Source of the DNA: Candidatus Nitrotoga arctica | GTDB taxonomy: Bacteria > Pseudomonadota > Gammaproteobacteria > Burkholderiales > Gallionellaceae | Direction: 5' to 3' | Assembly: GCF_918378365.1 (NCBI RefSeq) | Contig: NZ_OU912926.1 | Location: 558,001-622,000, forward strand | DNA length: 64,000 bases | Shown: piece by piece, positions 8,819 through 17,538 of the stretch | Numbering within the stretch: position 1 is the first letter of the stretch | Layout: every line of letters starts with the position of its first letter | Notes under the pieces: generated by a model | Databases searched by the model: none | What the model saw: only the letters and a program-made list of their open reading frames with translations | Told to the model about the DNA's origin: nothing | Program-made: the position numbers and the translations under genes

Positions 8819-9718
8819 TTAGGTTGCGCATACAAATTTTTGATAAATTTTTGCAAGAATCTTATCCATGGAACCAATAAGATGGTCTAGTTCGGGAACT
8901 CTTTTACCTTCATGCAAGATTTTGCTCCTGGTTTGATAGGCTTCATCAATCTTACTGATATCATTTTCATCTATTTCTAGTTTCTTCATTAGTCGTCGAA
9001 GTGCTCTACGAACTGATTCTCGCTGCAGATTGCCTACTTGACCTAGTAGTGAGTTTCGTAAACCATCATCTACTATCCCCGCTGCGTTGATAACATTTTG
9101 AAGGTCATTAATTAACGTCCCTAGTTGATCGTTAAGATCGGCTTGAACAGCCAGCGTTTCTAGTGCACTTACGAGAAGAACGAAACGAGCTCGCGAATTG
9201 CTTTCGAATCTAGCCGCGGCGCACAGCTCCAAAGACATTAAAAGTTCGTATGGAATTTCTTTTAGATCGTTAAATGCTGACCCTAATTCTTCAACAAACA
9301 TCCGAAAAGGAACACGATGGGAAATCGAGGCAAAGCCTTGCAAAGTTGCACCAGTGCTCGCAGTACGATCGATGACTCTGCAAGGTAACGGTGCATCAGG
9401 CCATGCGAGATGCAAGCCCCATCGTCTTTTCTCTGCAACCCTTAGGATTGAGTATGCGAGCCTTATTCCAGCATTTTCGGCAGCGCTTGCCGTTATAGCA
9501 CCTTCAAACTTCAATCTATATCCCATACAACCACTAGCCGATATTTCAGGAGGAATTTCTCGTGGCTCAAGAACTAGTATTTCTTCCTCATCCCAAAGAA
9601 TACTAATGGGTTCTGATGCATATTCGCTGATTCCTCCGAACGTATTAACCGTAAAGTCAACGATAACTGACCAGCCGTAGACCGTTGGTTTTGTTGCAAT
9701 GTGGTAACGATTATGCAT
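8819..9718 (-). CDS. HEPN-domain protein of unknown function
   Basis: A 299-residue soluble protein. The C-terminal third is helical and ends with YQTRSKILHEGK, which contains the HEPN motif R-x4-H; the preceding RARFVLLVSALETL helix also fits Apea-like HEPN domains. HEPN proteins often act as RNases in toxin-antitoxin or anti-phage settings, but many are housekeeping or inactive. The N-terminal 170 residues are not recognised. The gene lies between a RAYT unit and a toxin-antitoxin patch, so an accessory or defence role is plausible but only inferred. Confidence 0.6.
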   Translation of the reverse strand: MHNRYHIATKPTVYGWSVIVDFTVNTFGGISEYASEPISILWDEEEILVLEPREIPPEISASGCMGYRLKFEGAITASAAENAGIRLAYSILRVAEKRRWGLHLAWPDAPLPCRVIDRTASTGATLQGFASISHRVPFRMFVEELGSAFNDLKEIPYELLMSLELCAAARFESNSRARFVLLVSALETLAVQADLNDQLGTLINDLQNVINAAGIVDDGLRNSLLGQVGNLQRESVRRALRRLMKKLEIDENDISKIDEAYQTRSKILHEGKRVPELDHLIGSMDKILAKIYQKFVCAT

Positions 9719-9841
9719 AGCAACCTAATGTAAAATAGACACCAAAAAAATGCCCACAAAGGCACTTTCGAGGTGTGCAATCCAAAAATATCCATGCAGC
9801 CCGGTAGGTTCGGTTGAATGAAATGAAGCCCAACATTTCAT

Positions 9842-9882
9842 CTCGGCGGCTGATACGAGCTCATTTTTTGCCAGCCGCCGAG
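9842..9882. repeat. 11-bp inverted repeat (hairpin) at the break of the tumE-tumA remnant
   Basis: ctcggcggctg (9842-9852) pairs perfectly with cagccgccgag (9872-9882) over a 19-base loop. Similarity to the intact tumA gene stops at about 9882, so this palindrome may mark the recombination or insertion point that broke the copy. Confidence 0.55.
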
Positions 9883-10011
9883 CGAACCTCAAGAATTATT
9901 GTTTTCATCGTTCCAACTCGCAATGTCTTTCTGAAAATTGGCCATTAAGCGCTCTGTTGTGCTGAATCGGTAGCTACTTTCTTTCGTGCTGAAATGCCAG
10001 TGGTCACCCAT
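9880..10011 (-). pseudogene. Partial duplicate of the tumE 3' end and tumA 5' end
   Basis: About 130 bases match 11700-11832 closely. Read on the minus strand, 9889-10011 encodes the last 40 codons of a TumE-like toxin (KESSYRFSTTERLM is identical to the intact gene) and ends at a stop. The first ten codons of the antitoxin (MKTIILEVRS) begin inside it at 9908, with the same overlap as in the intact pair, and then similarity ends. The upstream part of the toxin is missing, with a stop just before. It is a dead remnant. Confidence 0.85.
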
Positions 10012-10070
10012 TTAGCTACCCCATTTAATCCATTTATTCTAGAGACTTCTTCCTATCCCGATTGGGCGTC

Positions 10071-10325
10071 TCAGTAGTGGAAACGCAACTGAGCGATCAT
10101 CAATGCATCACCCTCTATGCAATACACCATGCGATGCTCATCCGTAATTCGGCGTGACCAGAACCCTGAAAGAGCATGCTTCAATTGTTCGGGTTTGCCG
10201 ATTCCCGCGAAGGGCTCGCGCTGTGTCTCACGTATCAGCTTGTTGATTCGCTCGACCATACGCTTGTCTTGCTTCTGCCAATATAGATAGTCTTCCCATG
10301 CATCATCAGCGAAGATCAGCCTCAC
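10071..10325 (-). CDS. yoeB: Toxin YoeB, ribosome-dependent mRNA endonuclease
   Basis: An 84-residue RelE-superfamily toxin, the same length as E. coli YoeB. The catalytic residues known there fall at the same numbers here: Glu46 (KPEQLK), Arg65 (DEHRMVY), and His83-Tyr84 at the C-terminus (LRFHY). It cleaves mRNA at the ribosomal A site when freed from YefM. Its start overlaps the end of the yefM gene by 4 bases, so the pair is translationally coupled and the antitoxin comes first. Confidence 0.95.
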   Translation of the reverse strand: MRLIFADDAWEDYLYWQKQDKRMVERINKLIRETQREPFAGIGKPEQLKHALSGFWSRRITDEHRMVYCIEGDALMIAQLRFHY

Positions 10326-10573
10326 TTCACCAACTTCCGCTCAACGCCTTTACCGTTATTCAGTTGCGCGATGGCAGTGAGAAGGCGCTTGGCATTGGCG
10401 GGGGTGCGCAAGAGGTAGGCGGTTTCCTCCAGCGACTTGTAGTCTTCGAGCGAGAGCATCACGACGGATTGTTCTCCATTGCGGGTAATGATCAAGGGTT
10501 CGTGATCGTCGCAAACGCGGTCCATGGCACTCGCGAGATTTGCACGAACGGTGGTGTAGGTAATCGCATTCAT
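10322..10573 (-). CDS. yefM: Antitoxin YefM (Phd/YefM family)
   Basis: An 83-residue antitoxin beginning MNAITYTTVRANLASAMD, typical of the Phd/YefM fold that binds DNA through its N-terminal half and wraps the toxin with its C-terminal tail. I chose ATG 10573 because TTTGGAGA stands 9 bases upstream and the longer frame has no family match. It lies first in the operon and overlaps yoeB by 4 bases. Its operator is the palindrome at 10591-10608. Confidence 0.93.
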   Translation of the reverse strand: MNAITYTTVRANLASAMDRVCDDHEPLIITRNGEQSVVMLSLEDYKSLEETAYLLRTPANAKRLLTAIAQLNNGKGVERKLVK

Positions 10574-10590
10574 AACAATGTCTCCAAATA

Positions 10591-10608
10591 TGTACGTGTT
10601 ACTGTACA
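10591..10608. promoter_or_regulatory. Probable YefM-YoeB operator palindrome
   Basis: TGTACgtgttactGTACA is an inverted repeat 18 bases upstream of the yefM start. YefM of E. coli binds TGTACA-type hexamers, and the same core is present here, so autorepression is likely. Confidence 0.7.
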
Positions 10609-10670
10609 TCTTTGACGGCGGCTTGTCTAGCGCGCTGGTGCGGACGCGCCGATAAGCATTCTGCGTTTGG

Positions 10671-10794
10671 CTGACCGCGAACGGTAATGGTTTTGCTGGA
10701 ACGTCCCATTAGTTTTCAGCCTGCTAAGACGGCGCGGTGGCATTGGGTCAGTTCTAACATTTCAACATTTTGTTTGAAAGTTAGAACTGACCCC
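10671..10794. repeat. Cluster of REP-like repeats, including an inverted GTTAGAACTGACCC pair
   Basis: 10745-10758 (gggtcagttctaac) and 10780-10793 (gttagaactgaccc) are perfect 14-base inverted repeats around a 21-base loop. The same core recurs at about 29003 and 30855. Just upstream, 10671-10700 (accgcgaacggtaatggttt and on) repeats the right arm of the element at 17301-17391. The phrase ttagttttcagcctgctaag at about 10709 recurs at about 12092. Confidence 0.75.
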
Positions 10795-10803
10795 GTGCGC
10801 TTC

Positions 10804-11241
10804 TCAATTATAGCTGCTGAAAAAAAGAGCGAAGATCCCCAAGGCCATTGAGGCAATTCCCAAGGCGGGTATCATCCAGTCGCCCCTGGCCAGGCCGGGC
10901 TCAAGTGTGGCTTGATCAGGCTGATCCGGGTTGTAATACACGGATACTTTGGCACCGGCAGGGTATTTTTTGGCATAGCTGGTGGCGAGCTCCGGCGATG
11001 GGTTGGTACCATCTGGAAACTCCAGTGTGCGCTGATAAATATGCGCAGCCACTGTGTAGCTGAACTGGATGTGTGGCAGCAGGTCGTTAGCTTCTGACGT
11101 GGGCGCGGATTGTTCAATGACGCCTTCCACCATGGGCCAGCGTAGCGATTTTCGAGCCTTGGCAAAAATGATCCAGCCCCATAGTACGGCACCAAACCCG
11201 CCGATGATGAAGAGGCCGAGAATGATCGCATAGTAATTCAA
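10804..11241 (-). CDS. DUF3592 membrane protein
   Basis: A small membrane protein with one N-terminal and one C-terminal transmembrane segment (NYYAIILGLFIIGG and MIPALGIASMALGIFA) around a soluble beta-rich domain. The central pattern VYYNPDQPDQATLEPGL is typical of DUF3592. I prefer TTG 11241, 7 bases behind GGAGA and right before the first helix; the open frame continues to GTG 11346 with no hydrophobic content. The function of the family is unknown. REP-like repeats follow its 3' end. Confidence 0.65.
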   Translation of the reverse strand: MNYYAIILGLFIIGGFGAVLWGWIIFAKARKSLRWPMVEGVIEQSAPTSEANDLLPHIQFSYTVAAHIYQRTLEFPDGTNPSPELATSYAKKYPAGAKVSVYYNPDQPDQATLEPGLARGDWMIPALGIASMALGIFALFFSSYN

Positions 11242-11385
11242 TTTTAAATCTCCATTTTGAGTTATGGCATTGGTGGTGGGAAAAGGGGGGGATACATTTA
11301 GCGAAGTGGATAGCATGAGAGGATGTACCTCGGCTTGCCGGAGCACTTCCCCTCGATTGAAGAGTCGGCGTATTTTCCCGAAGCG

Positions 11386-11733
11386 CTACGCTGCCTCCAG
11401 CAAAAACTCAACCTTGACCGCCTCAAACGGAAAGATTATAGCGCCGCTTTCGGTGCGATCGAGAATGCCCGCATTTAGCAGGGCAGTGATGTCGGAGTGG
11501 ACAGCCTTTACGTCGCGACCAGCACGGCGAGCGGCTTCTCGAATGGAGATTGGCCCTGCGCCACACAAAACCTTTAGTAGCTCCCAGCGCTTGGTTGTGA
11601 GAACTTGCCACAGCAACTCTGGCGTTGCAAACGCGATTCGTGCAACCCGTTCTGGTTTTCCAGCCTTCCAAGATTGAACAAAATTCGCCATCGATTCCTC
11701 GGGCGAGCGAACCTCAAGAATTACTGTTTTCAT
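11386..11733 (-). CDS. tumA: Helix-turn-helix antitoxin TumA-like (HVO_A0114-type DNA-binding)
   Basis: A protein of about 115 residues beginning MKTVILEVRS. The middle shows a winged helix-turn-helix: PISIREAARRAGRDVKAVHS followed by ITALLNAGILD and a beta wing. In TumE-TumA pairs this partner binds the operator and neutralises the toxin. Its start overlaps the toxin gene by 20 bases. ATG 11733 was chosen over the frame start at 11748 because the remnant copy at 9908 preserves exactly this beginning. Confidence 0.75.
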   Translation of the reverse strand: MKTVILEVRSPEESMANFVQSWKAGKPERVARIAFATPELLWQVLTTKRWELLKVLCGAGPISIREAARRAGRDVKAVHSDITALLNAGILDRTESGAIIFPFEAVKVEFLLEAA

Positions 11734-12010
11734 CGTTCCACCTCGCAATGTCTTTCTGAAAATCGGCCATCAAGCGCTCTGTCGTGCTGAATCTGTAACT
11801 GCTTTCTTTCGCGCCGAAATGCCGGTGGTTACCTTTTCCAACTTCGTTGCCATAGCGCACCACGCAAATCGTGTTAACAACGTAGGCAAGCCGGTACTTG
11901 AATTCGTGGTCTGAGCCTGATACAGGCTTGGGAACTCGCCAAAGAATCAACTCGGCGAAAGCTTGAGTTGAGTAGACGATTCGTGTTCGTGCAATCAGGG
12001 TTGCCTTCAT
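11714..12010 (-). CDS. tumE: Toxin TumE (DUF6516 family)
   Basis: A 98-residue protein with the conserved family core FKYRLAYVV, then VVRYGNEVGKGNHRHFG, and a C-terminal DFQKDI helix. The toxin precedes the antitoxin, as in other TumE-TumA systems; TumE-like proteins are reported as RNA-targeting toxins. The likely start ATG 12010 lies inside the operator palindrome and only about one base after the predicted transcription start, so the message may be leaderless. A broken second copy lies 1.8 kb away. Confidence 0.75.
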   Translation of the reverse strand: MKATLIARTRIVYSTQAFAELILWRVPKPVSGSDHEFKYRLAYVVNTICVVRYGNEVGKGNHRHFGAKESSYRFSTTERLMADFQKDIARWNDENSNS

Positions 12011-12046
12011 GTTGGACATAATGCCAACATGAAGGAGTGTTGTCAA
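12009..12046 (-). promoter_or_regulatory. tumE-tumA promoter overlapped by an operator palindrome
   Basis: On the minus strand, a TTGACA box (12046-12041) and CATTAT (12023-12018) are 17 bases apart. The inverted repeat ATGTTGG/CCAACAT (12009-12030) covers the -10 box and the start codon, as expected for autorepression by the HTH antitoxin. Confidence 0.6.
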
Positions 12047-12104
12047 TTACTCCAACGATGGATTTCAAAAATCTGATTTGAACGCACCACTAGTTTTCAG
12101 CCTG

Positions 12105-12848
12105 CTAAGACGGTGAAATCTGCCACTGCTTTAATTCACGCCGTCGCTTGGCATAATCGGAGCAGGCAATTTCGACTACTCGCCAAAATGCAGTCGAGTG
12201 GTTCATCTCGATAAGGTGGGCGAGTTCATGTACTACGACGTAATCAATTAAATGCAGCGGCATTTTGATGAGTTGCCAGTTGAGGCGCACATCGCCTCGT
12301 GTGGTGCAACTGCCCCATTGCGTGCGCGCGGAGGAAAGCTTCACCATGCGCGGTGCTACGTTCATCAGGGGTGCATAGTGAGCTACGCATTCTTTGAACA
12401 GGCTTTTCGCCTCGCGTTGATACCACTGTGTGACAGTCTGCTCTATCAATGCTTGGTTAGCATCATCTGTGACATGCACGAATAATTGCTTACCGTTCAG
12501 CAGCGGTGGCGTAGCAAACAAGCTGACGACTACACGCAAGGTAATCACTTCGCCAATGAAAAAGAGGGACTGCCCATCTCGCCATTGTGGCGAGATGGGC
12601 TTCTTCGCTTGCCAATTTTCAAGTTTTTTTACCACCCAATGTGCTTTGTCCTGCAATACCTCGTGTAGCCATTTCTCCGAGGCGCGCAGTGGCATGTTTA
12701 CTGTCAACCCGTGATTGTCGATGCGCAGGCCTATGCTACGGCGTCGACTAGTACGTTTGAGGGTATAGGTAACCTGAGTGCCAATCAGAACTACTGTGCG
12801 TTGTTCGACGGCCAGCGGGGTAATGAATCGGCGCAGTTTGTTGAGCAT
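12105..12848 (-). CDS. YgjP-like zinc metallopeptidase-domain protein (DUF45)
   Basis: A protein of about 247 residues with the zinc motif VVHELAHLIEMNHS (HELAH plus a downstream His) and the upstream basic segment TSRRRSIGLRIDNHGL typical of YgjP/DUF45 proteins. The biological substrate is unknown. ATG 12848 overlaps the plsC stop as TGATG, so it is chosen over the longer frame to 12881. It belongs to the plsC-gmhB-glyS-glyQ transcription unit, an arrangement seen in other betaproteobacteria. Confidence 0.85.
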   Translation of the reverse strand: MLNKLRRFITPLAVEQRTVVLIGTQVTYTLKRTSRRRSIGLRIDNHGLTVNMPLRASEKWLHEVLQDKAHWVVKKLENWQAKKPISPQWRDGQSLFFIGEVITLRVVVSLFATPPLLNGKQLFVHVTDDANQALIEQTVTQWYQREAKSLFKECVAHYAPLMNVAPRMVKLSSARTQWGSCTTRGDVRLNWQLIKMPLHLIDYVVVHELAHLIEMNHSTAFWRVVEIACSDYAKRRRELKQWQISPS

Positions 12849-13552
12849 CAGGGTAACTGCGTGACCTCGGTTTCGATCCACTCTTCCACGCGCCGATTGA
12901 TCTCCTCGGCCTTGAGACCGGCGGGATCAATTGGAGCACCTATACTCATGGTGATAACGCCTGGATATTTGAGGAAGGATTCGCGTCCCCACAGTTTTCC
13001 TGCATTGTGTGCCACAGGAACGATTGGTGCGCCACTGGATGCACCTAGAAGTGCACCACCGATCTTGTATCTGCCGCGCTGACCAAAAGGAATACGTGTT
13101 CCTTCAGGAAAAATAACCACGCAGAAGCCTAGCGCCAGTCGTTCTTTACCTTGGCGCAGCAACTGCTTGATTGCCTCACGGCCTTCGCTACGTTTAATGG
13201 CAACAGGGCTGGTCATCGCAAGACCCCAACCGAAAAAAGGAAGCCACAAGAGTTCACGTTTGATCACCCATACTTGCGGTGGAAATACTTTTTGTAGCGC
13301 GATGGTTTCCCATGCAGATTGATGCTTGCACAGCACAAGACACGGTTTATTTGGAATGTTATCGGCACCGCGCACTTCCATGCGGATGTCGCATACCACG
13401 CGCAATAGCCACAGCATGGTAAGCGCCCAGCCAGAGATGATGCGATAGCGTGTAATTGGATGAAACGGAAAAGTGAGAATTGCAATTAGCGTAAACAGCG
13501 GCGTAATGACGATTTGCAGCAGCAGAAAAATCAGCGAGCGTATAAATACCAT
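12848..13552 (-). CDS. plsC: 1-acyl-sn-glycerol-3-phosphate acyltransferase
   Basis: A membrane-associated lysophosphatidate acyltransferase of 234 residues that makes phosphatidate for phospholipid synthesis at the inner membrane. An N-terminal hydrophobic helix is followed by motif I CKHQSAWET (HX4E rather than the more usual HX4D) and motif III FPEGTRIPFG. The stop overlaps the next start by one base. The Asp-to-Glu variant in motif I is known among bacterial AGPATs. Confidence 0.92.
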   Translation of the reverse strand: MVFIRSLIFLLLQIVITPLFTLIAILTFPFHPITRYRIISGWALTMLWLLRVVCDIRMEVRGADNIPNKPCLVLCKHQSAWETIALQKVFPPQVWVIKRELLWLPFFGWGLAMTSPVAIKRSEGREAIKQLLRQGKERLALGFCVVIFPEGTRIPFGQRGRYKIGGALLGASSGAPIVPVAHNAGKLWGRESFLKYPGVITMSIGAPIDPAGLKAEEINRRVEEWIETEVTQLP

Positions 13553-13626
13553 ATCGGGGAAACCCTAAAAATATCTTCGTTCCCGCGCAGACGAGAATGA
13601 AAAATTAAGATTTTTTAGAGATGCCA

Positions 13627-14169
13627 TTAAATTAGGGTTGAAACGACTGCCGCCAGATCACGATAAACTAGTGTGCCTTCCGGCAAGCCGCCCTTGGCCT
13701 GGGTCTTCGTTCCCTTGCCGGTAAGCACCAATATTGGCTGCGCGCCCATTTTGGCGGCAGATTCCAGATCGCGTAACGCATCGCCTACCATAGGCACACC
13801 CTTCAGGTTCACGTTATAGCGCAGGGCAATTGTTTCCAGCATCCCGGTTTTAGGTTTGCGGCAAGAGCAGTTGGCTTCCGCTGCATGGGGACAATAAAAT
13901 ATTGCATCAATGCGCCCGGCTGCCTGTGCCACTGTTTTGTGCATCTTATCGTGAATGGCATTCAGTGTGAGCATATCGAATAGGCCCCGTCCTATGCCTG
14001 ATTGATTGGTCGCCACTACCACGCGATAGTCCGCCTGTACCAAGCGAGCGATTGCTTCAAGACTGCCGGGTAGCGGCTTCCATTCATTCGGGTGTTTGAT
14101 GAATTGAGTGGAGCCATAATTAATAACACCGTCGCGGTCAAGGATGATGAGCTTCATTCCTGACGCCAT
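13627..14169 (-). CDS. gmhB: D-glycero-beta-D-manno-heptose-1,7-bisphosphate 7-phosphatase
   Basis: A HAD phosphatase of 180 residues for ADP-heptose synthesis, feeding the lipopolysaccharide core. Motif I is LDRDGVIN, motif II is VATNQSG, and the zinc-binding loop is CPHAAEANCSC, a hallmark of GmhB. ATG 14169 or the internal ATG 14157 (MKLIILDRDG) could start it. It lies one base after glyS, so they are co-transcribed. Confidence 0.94.
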   Translation of the reverse strand: MASGMKLIILDRDGVINYGSTQFIKHPNEWKPLPGSLEAIARLVQADYRVVVATNQSGIGRGLFDMLTLNAIHDKMHKTVAQAAGRIDAIFYCPHAAEANCSCRKPKTGMLETIALRYNVNLKGVPMVGDALRDLESAAKMGAQPILVLTGKGTKTQAKGGLPEGTLVYRDLAAVVSTLI

Positions 14170-14170
14170 T

Positions 14171-16243
14171 TTAGGCTGCCAGTCTGGATATATCAGCGAC
14201 CTGATTCATCAGGCCACCCAGTCGCTTCAGCAAGGCCAGACGATTATTTCGCACCGCAGGATCTTCTGCCATAACCATCACCTTGTCGAAAAATTCATCT
14301 ACTACTGTGCGCGCCGAGGCCAGCAAAGTGAGTACAGCGGTGTAATCCTGTTTCTGCATTCCGGCTTCCACCTGCGGTGCGAGGCGTTGCACTATTTCAT
14401 ACAGGCTGCGCTCCGCATTTTCGTGCAACAGTTCAACCTGAATTTCGGCTTCTACCTTGGCGGTTTTCTTCAGAATATTCTGAATGCGCTTGTTGGCGGC
14501 CGCCAGTGCCGCTGCTTCCGGCAGTTTGCGGAAGGAACGCACTGCATCCAGACGTGGTAACACGAGATCTATACGCGTCGGGTTTTGACACACAACCGCT
14601 TCAATTTCATCGGGATAAAAATCGCGCTCGCGCAAATAACCGCGCAGTCGCTCAAGCATAAAGCCATGCACATCGGCCACGACACTGTCGCTCAATTTTC
14701 CAGCGGTGAAGCTATCCTTGCTCAATTGCAATAGTATATCTAGCGGCAAGGCAAGCGGGGTCTCGATTAGAATGCGCAACATTCCCAGTGCGTGGCGGCG
14801 TAATCCAAAGGGATCCTTATCGCCAGTGGGAACCAGACCGATGCCGTAAATGCCAACCAGTGTATCCAGCTTGTCAGCCAGAGCCACCGCACAAGCCACC
14901 GTGCCATGCGGCAGAGTGTCACCGGCAAAGCGCGGGTGGTAGTGCGCCGCGATTGCATCTGCCACTACCTGATTCTCGCCGTCATGCAGCGCATAATAGC
15001 GTCCCATAATGCCTTGCAGTTCCGGAAACTCGCCGACCATGTCGGTAGTCAAATCAGCCTTGGCTAGACGTGCCGCAAGTTCAGCCACTGATTTTTCAGC
15101 GTTAAGCTGGTGCGCGATGGCGCCGGCCAAGAGGGTTATGCGCTCGACGCGCTGCAATTGTGTGCCCAGCTTGTTGTGATAGACCACGTTGCCCAGCTTG
15201 GCGACGCGTGATTCCAGCGTCTGTTTGCGATCCTGATTGAAAAAGAAGCGCGCATCGGCCAGGCGAGGACGCACTACGCGTTGATTGCCATCGATAATAT
15301 GCTTGGGATTGTCCACCTGCATGTTGGAAACAATCAGAAATTTATTGAGCAACTTGCCGTTGCTATCCAATAATGGAAAATATTTCTGGTTCTGCTGCAT
15401 GGTCAATATCAGGCACTCTTGCGGCACTTCAAGGTATTCTTCCTCGAACTCACCAACATAAACCACCGGCCATTCCACTAGCGCCGTAACTTCATCCAGC
15501 AGGCCATCGGATGGATTAATGCGCGCATTGAGTTCGTGCGCCTTGGCTTTGAGAAATTCATCAATTCGGGTGCGGCGCTTTTCAAAAGAGGCGATAACCT
15601 TGCCGTGCGTCAACAATGTTTCTTCATAGCTATTTGCGGATACGACCGGCATCTCACCGGTGTGCAGGAAGCGATGCCCGCTCGTTAATCGTCCACTCTG
15701 TAGTCCCAATACTTCGCCGGGCACTATGCGATCCCCATGCAGCAAAATCAAGCCATGCACGGGACGTACAAACTGGTGGTCGGAGTCGCCCCAGCGCATC
15801 AGTTTGGGGACGGGTAGTTTTTTCAAAGCTTGAGTTATGAAGTCGGCCAAATAGACGTCAAGGGGCTGGCCTTTTTTTTCTATGCGGGCGACGAAATATT
15901 CGGTCTTGTCGTCATTATTACGCTGCAATTGTTCGAACGTTACGCCTGCACCGCGCATGAAACCTTCCAGTGCTTTGCTGGGTTTTCCTTCGGCATCCAC
16001 TCCGGCAGCTACTGCGGGGCCTTTGCGTTCTATCACACGATCAGCCTGCTGCGATGCTACATTGGTAATTGTCAGGGCCAGCCGACGCGGGGTAGCGAAA
16101 GGCGTGCATATACTATCTTCGCCCGCCAGCTCCTGCTCGCGCAATTCAGTAAATACTTCATTGGCAAAAACAATGGAAAGACGTTCCAGCGCTTTGGGTG
16201 GCAGCTCTTCGGTAAGCAGCTCAATTAATAAAGTTTGCTTCAT
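14171..16243 (-). CDS. glyS: Glycine-tRNA ligase beta subunit
   Basis: The tRNA-binding subunit of the bacterial alpha2beta2 glycyl-tRNA synthetase, about 690 residues. It starts [19 protein letters not shown], the signature of this subunit, and contains the HD-like segment and C-terminal DALR-type anticodon-binding region (RNNRLALLKRLG near the end). ATG 16243 is chosen over the frame start at 16267: GGGGAGAC stands just upstream, and its A is the last base of the glyQ gene. Confidence 0.97.
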   Translation of the reverse strand: MKQTLLIELLTEELPPKALERLSIVFANEVFTELREQELAGEDSICTPFATPRRLALTITNVASQQADRVIERKGPAVAAGVDAEGKPSKALEGFMRGAGVTFEQLQRNNDDKTEYFVARIEKKGQPLDVYLADFITQALKKLPVPKLMRWGDSDHQFVRPVHGLILLHGDRIVPGEVLGLQSGRLTSGHRFLHTGEMPVVSANSYEETLLTHGKVIASFEKRRTRIDEFLKAKAHELNARINPSDGLLDEVTALVEWPVVYVGEFEEEYLEVPQECLILTMQQNQKYFPLLDSNGKLLNKFLIVSNMQVDNPKHIIDGNQRVVRPRLADARFFFNQDRKQTLESRVAKLGNVVYHNKLGTQLQRVERITLLAGAIAHQLNAEKSVAELAARLAKADLTTDMVGEFPELQGIMGRYYALHDGENQVVADAIAAHYHPRFAGDTLPHGTVACAVALADKLDTLVGIYGIGLVPTGDKDPFGLRRHALGMLRILIETPLALPLDILLQLSKDSFTAGKLSDSVVADVHGFMLERLRGYLRERDFYPDEIEAVVCQNPTRIDLVLPRLDAVRSFRKLPEAAALAAANKRIQNILKKTAKVEAEIQVELLHENAERSLYEIVQRLAPQVEAGMQKQDYTAVLTLLASARTVVDEFFDKVMVMAEDPAVRNNRLALLKRLGGLMNQVADISRLAA

Positions 16244-17139
16244 TATTTTGTCTCCCCGGTCTTGCACATTGGGAAGTCAAGTGCCTCACGCGAGTTGTAA
16301 TAAGCCTGTGCCACCAGCCTGGACAACGTTCGCACGCGGCCTATGTAAGCTGCGCGTTCGGTTACCGAAATAGCGCCGCGCGCATCTAGCATATTGAAAC
16401 TATGCGAGCACTTCATCACCATCTCGAATCCGGGCAATACCAGTTCGACGGCGATCAAGTGCTTAGCTTCGGTTTCATATTCATTGAAGTGTCGGAACAA
16501 CATTTCGACATTGGAATATTCGAAATTATATTTGGATTGTTCCACCTCGTTCTGGTGGTATATATCGCCGTACGTCACTACGCTGTCGCCGTTTTTGGCC
16601 CAAACCAGGTCATATACGTTCTCCACGTCCTGCAAATACATCGCCAGACGTTCCAATCCATAAGTAATTTCGCCCAGTACCGGGCGGCAGGGCAGCGAGC
16701 CAACTTCCTGAAAATAGGTGAACTGCGTCACCTCCATGCCATCTAGCCATACTTCCCAGCCCAAGCCCCATGCGCCCAGCGTGGGCGATTCCCAATCGTC
16801 TTCCACAAAGCGGATATCGTGTTCACCAGTATTAATACCCAGCGCGCGCAGACTGTCGAGATAGAGTTCCTGGATGTTCGCAGGCGAAGGCTTGAGTACA
16901 ACTTGATACTGGTAATAATGCTGTAACCGGTTCGGGTTTTCGCCGTAGCGTCCGTCTTTGGGGCGACGTGAAGGCTGCACATAAGCGGCGCGCCAAGGCT
17001 CCGGGCCGATCGCACGCAAAAAGGTGGCGGTGTGAAAAGTGCCTGCGCCCATTTCGATATCATAGGGTTGCAACAGAGCGCAACCCTGCTTGTCCCAGAA
17101 TTGCTGTAGCGTCAGGATGATTTGCTGAAATGTGAGCAT
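16243..17139 (-). CDS. glyQ: Glycine-tRNA ligase alpha subunit
   Basis: The catalytic class II subunit, 298 residues, starting [20 protein letters not shown]. Family segments include [19 protein letters not shown], and [14 protein letters not shown]. It charges tRNA-Gly together with GlyS. It is the first gene of the unit glyQ-glyS-gmhB-plsC-ygjP, and the promoter should lie in the 400 bases before it. Confidence 0.97.
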   Translation of the reverse strand: MLTFQQIILTLQQFWDKQGCALLQPYDIEMGAGTFHTATFLRAIGPEPWRAAYVQPSRRPKDGRYGENPNRLQHYYQYQVVLKPSPANIQELYLDSLRALGINTGEHDIRFVEDDWESPTLGAWGLGWEVWLDGMEVTQFTYFQEVGSLPCRPVLGEITYGLERLAMYLQDVENVYDLVWAKNGDSVVTYGDIYHQNEVEQSKYNFEYSNVEMLFRHFNEYETEAKHLIAVELVLPGFEMVMKCSHSFNMLDARGAISVTERAAYIGRVRTLSRLVAQAYYNSREALDFPMCKTGETK

Positions 17140-17538
17140 GTGACAAAACCGGCGTGATTTGTGAAAGTCGCTATTTTATTCCAATTTCAATTGGATAGTG
17201 GAACAAGGCGGGGGCGAGCGAACAATGCAGAAAACATTGTCTGTTTTATGAAGACAAATATCGACTAGTAGATCGTTCCGTTAAAACAATTACAAATAAT
17301 CCGTTCGGACTGAGCTTGTCGAAGGCCGGTATTGGCGCTGGACTAGCGGTTCGACAAGCTCACCGCGAACGGTAATGGTTTTGCTTGAACGCACCACTAG
17401 CCAAGTGATGCCCGTGTCGAAATCCAGCCATTCAAAAATGGGCCGGCTTCAACCCATTGGACTCCCACCTGTTCGAACGTAAGCCTGATTTCGGCTCATC
17501 GAAAGGCGGGAATAACAGCATTTTTAGAGGTTATTGGA
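17140..17538. other. Intergenic region with a REPIN-like inverted repeat
   Basis: No gene is seen. It should hold the glyQ promoter and the 3' end of the malate-CoA ligase operon. The element at 17301-17372 is described separately. TTTTTAGAGG at 17521-17530 resembles an end of the inverted-repeat element at 25552-25695. Confidence 0.5.
17301..17372. repeat. REPIN-like element: inverted GAGCTTGTCGAA arms
   Basis: ccgttcggactgagcttgtc followed by gaa pairs imperfectly with ttcgacaagctcaccgcgaacgg around a central spacer. This is the common proteobacterial repeat with the core gagcttgtcgaa. The sequence after the right arm (aatggttttgct) also occurs at 10679-10692. Confidence 0.75.
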
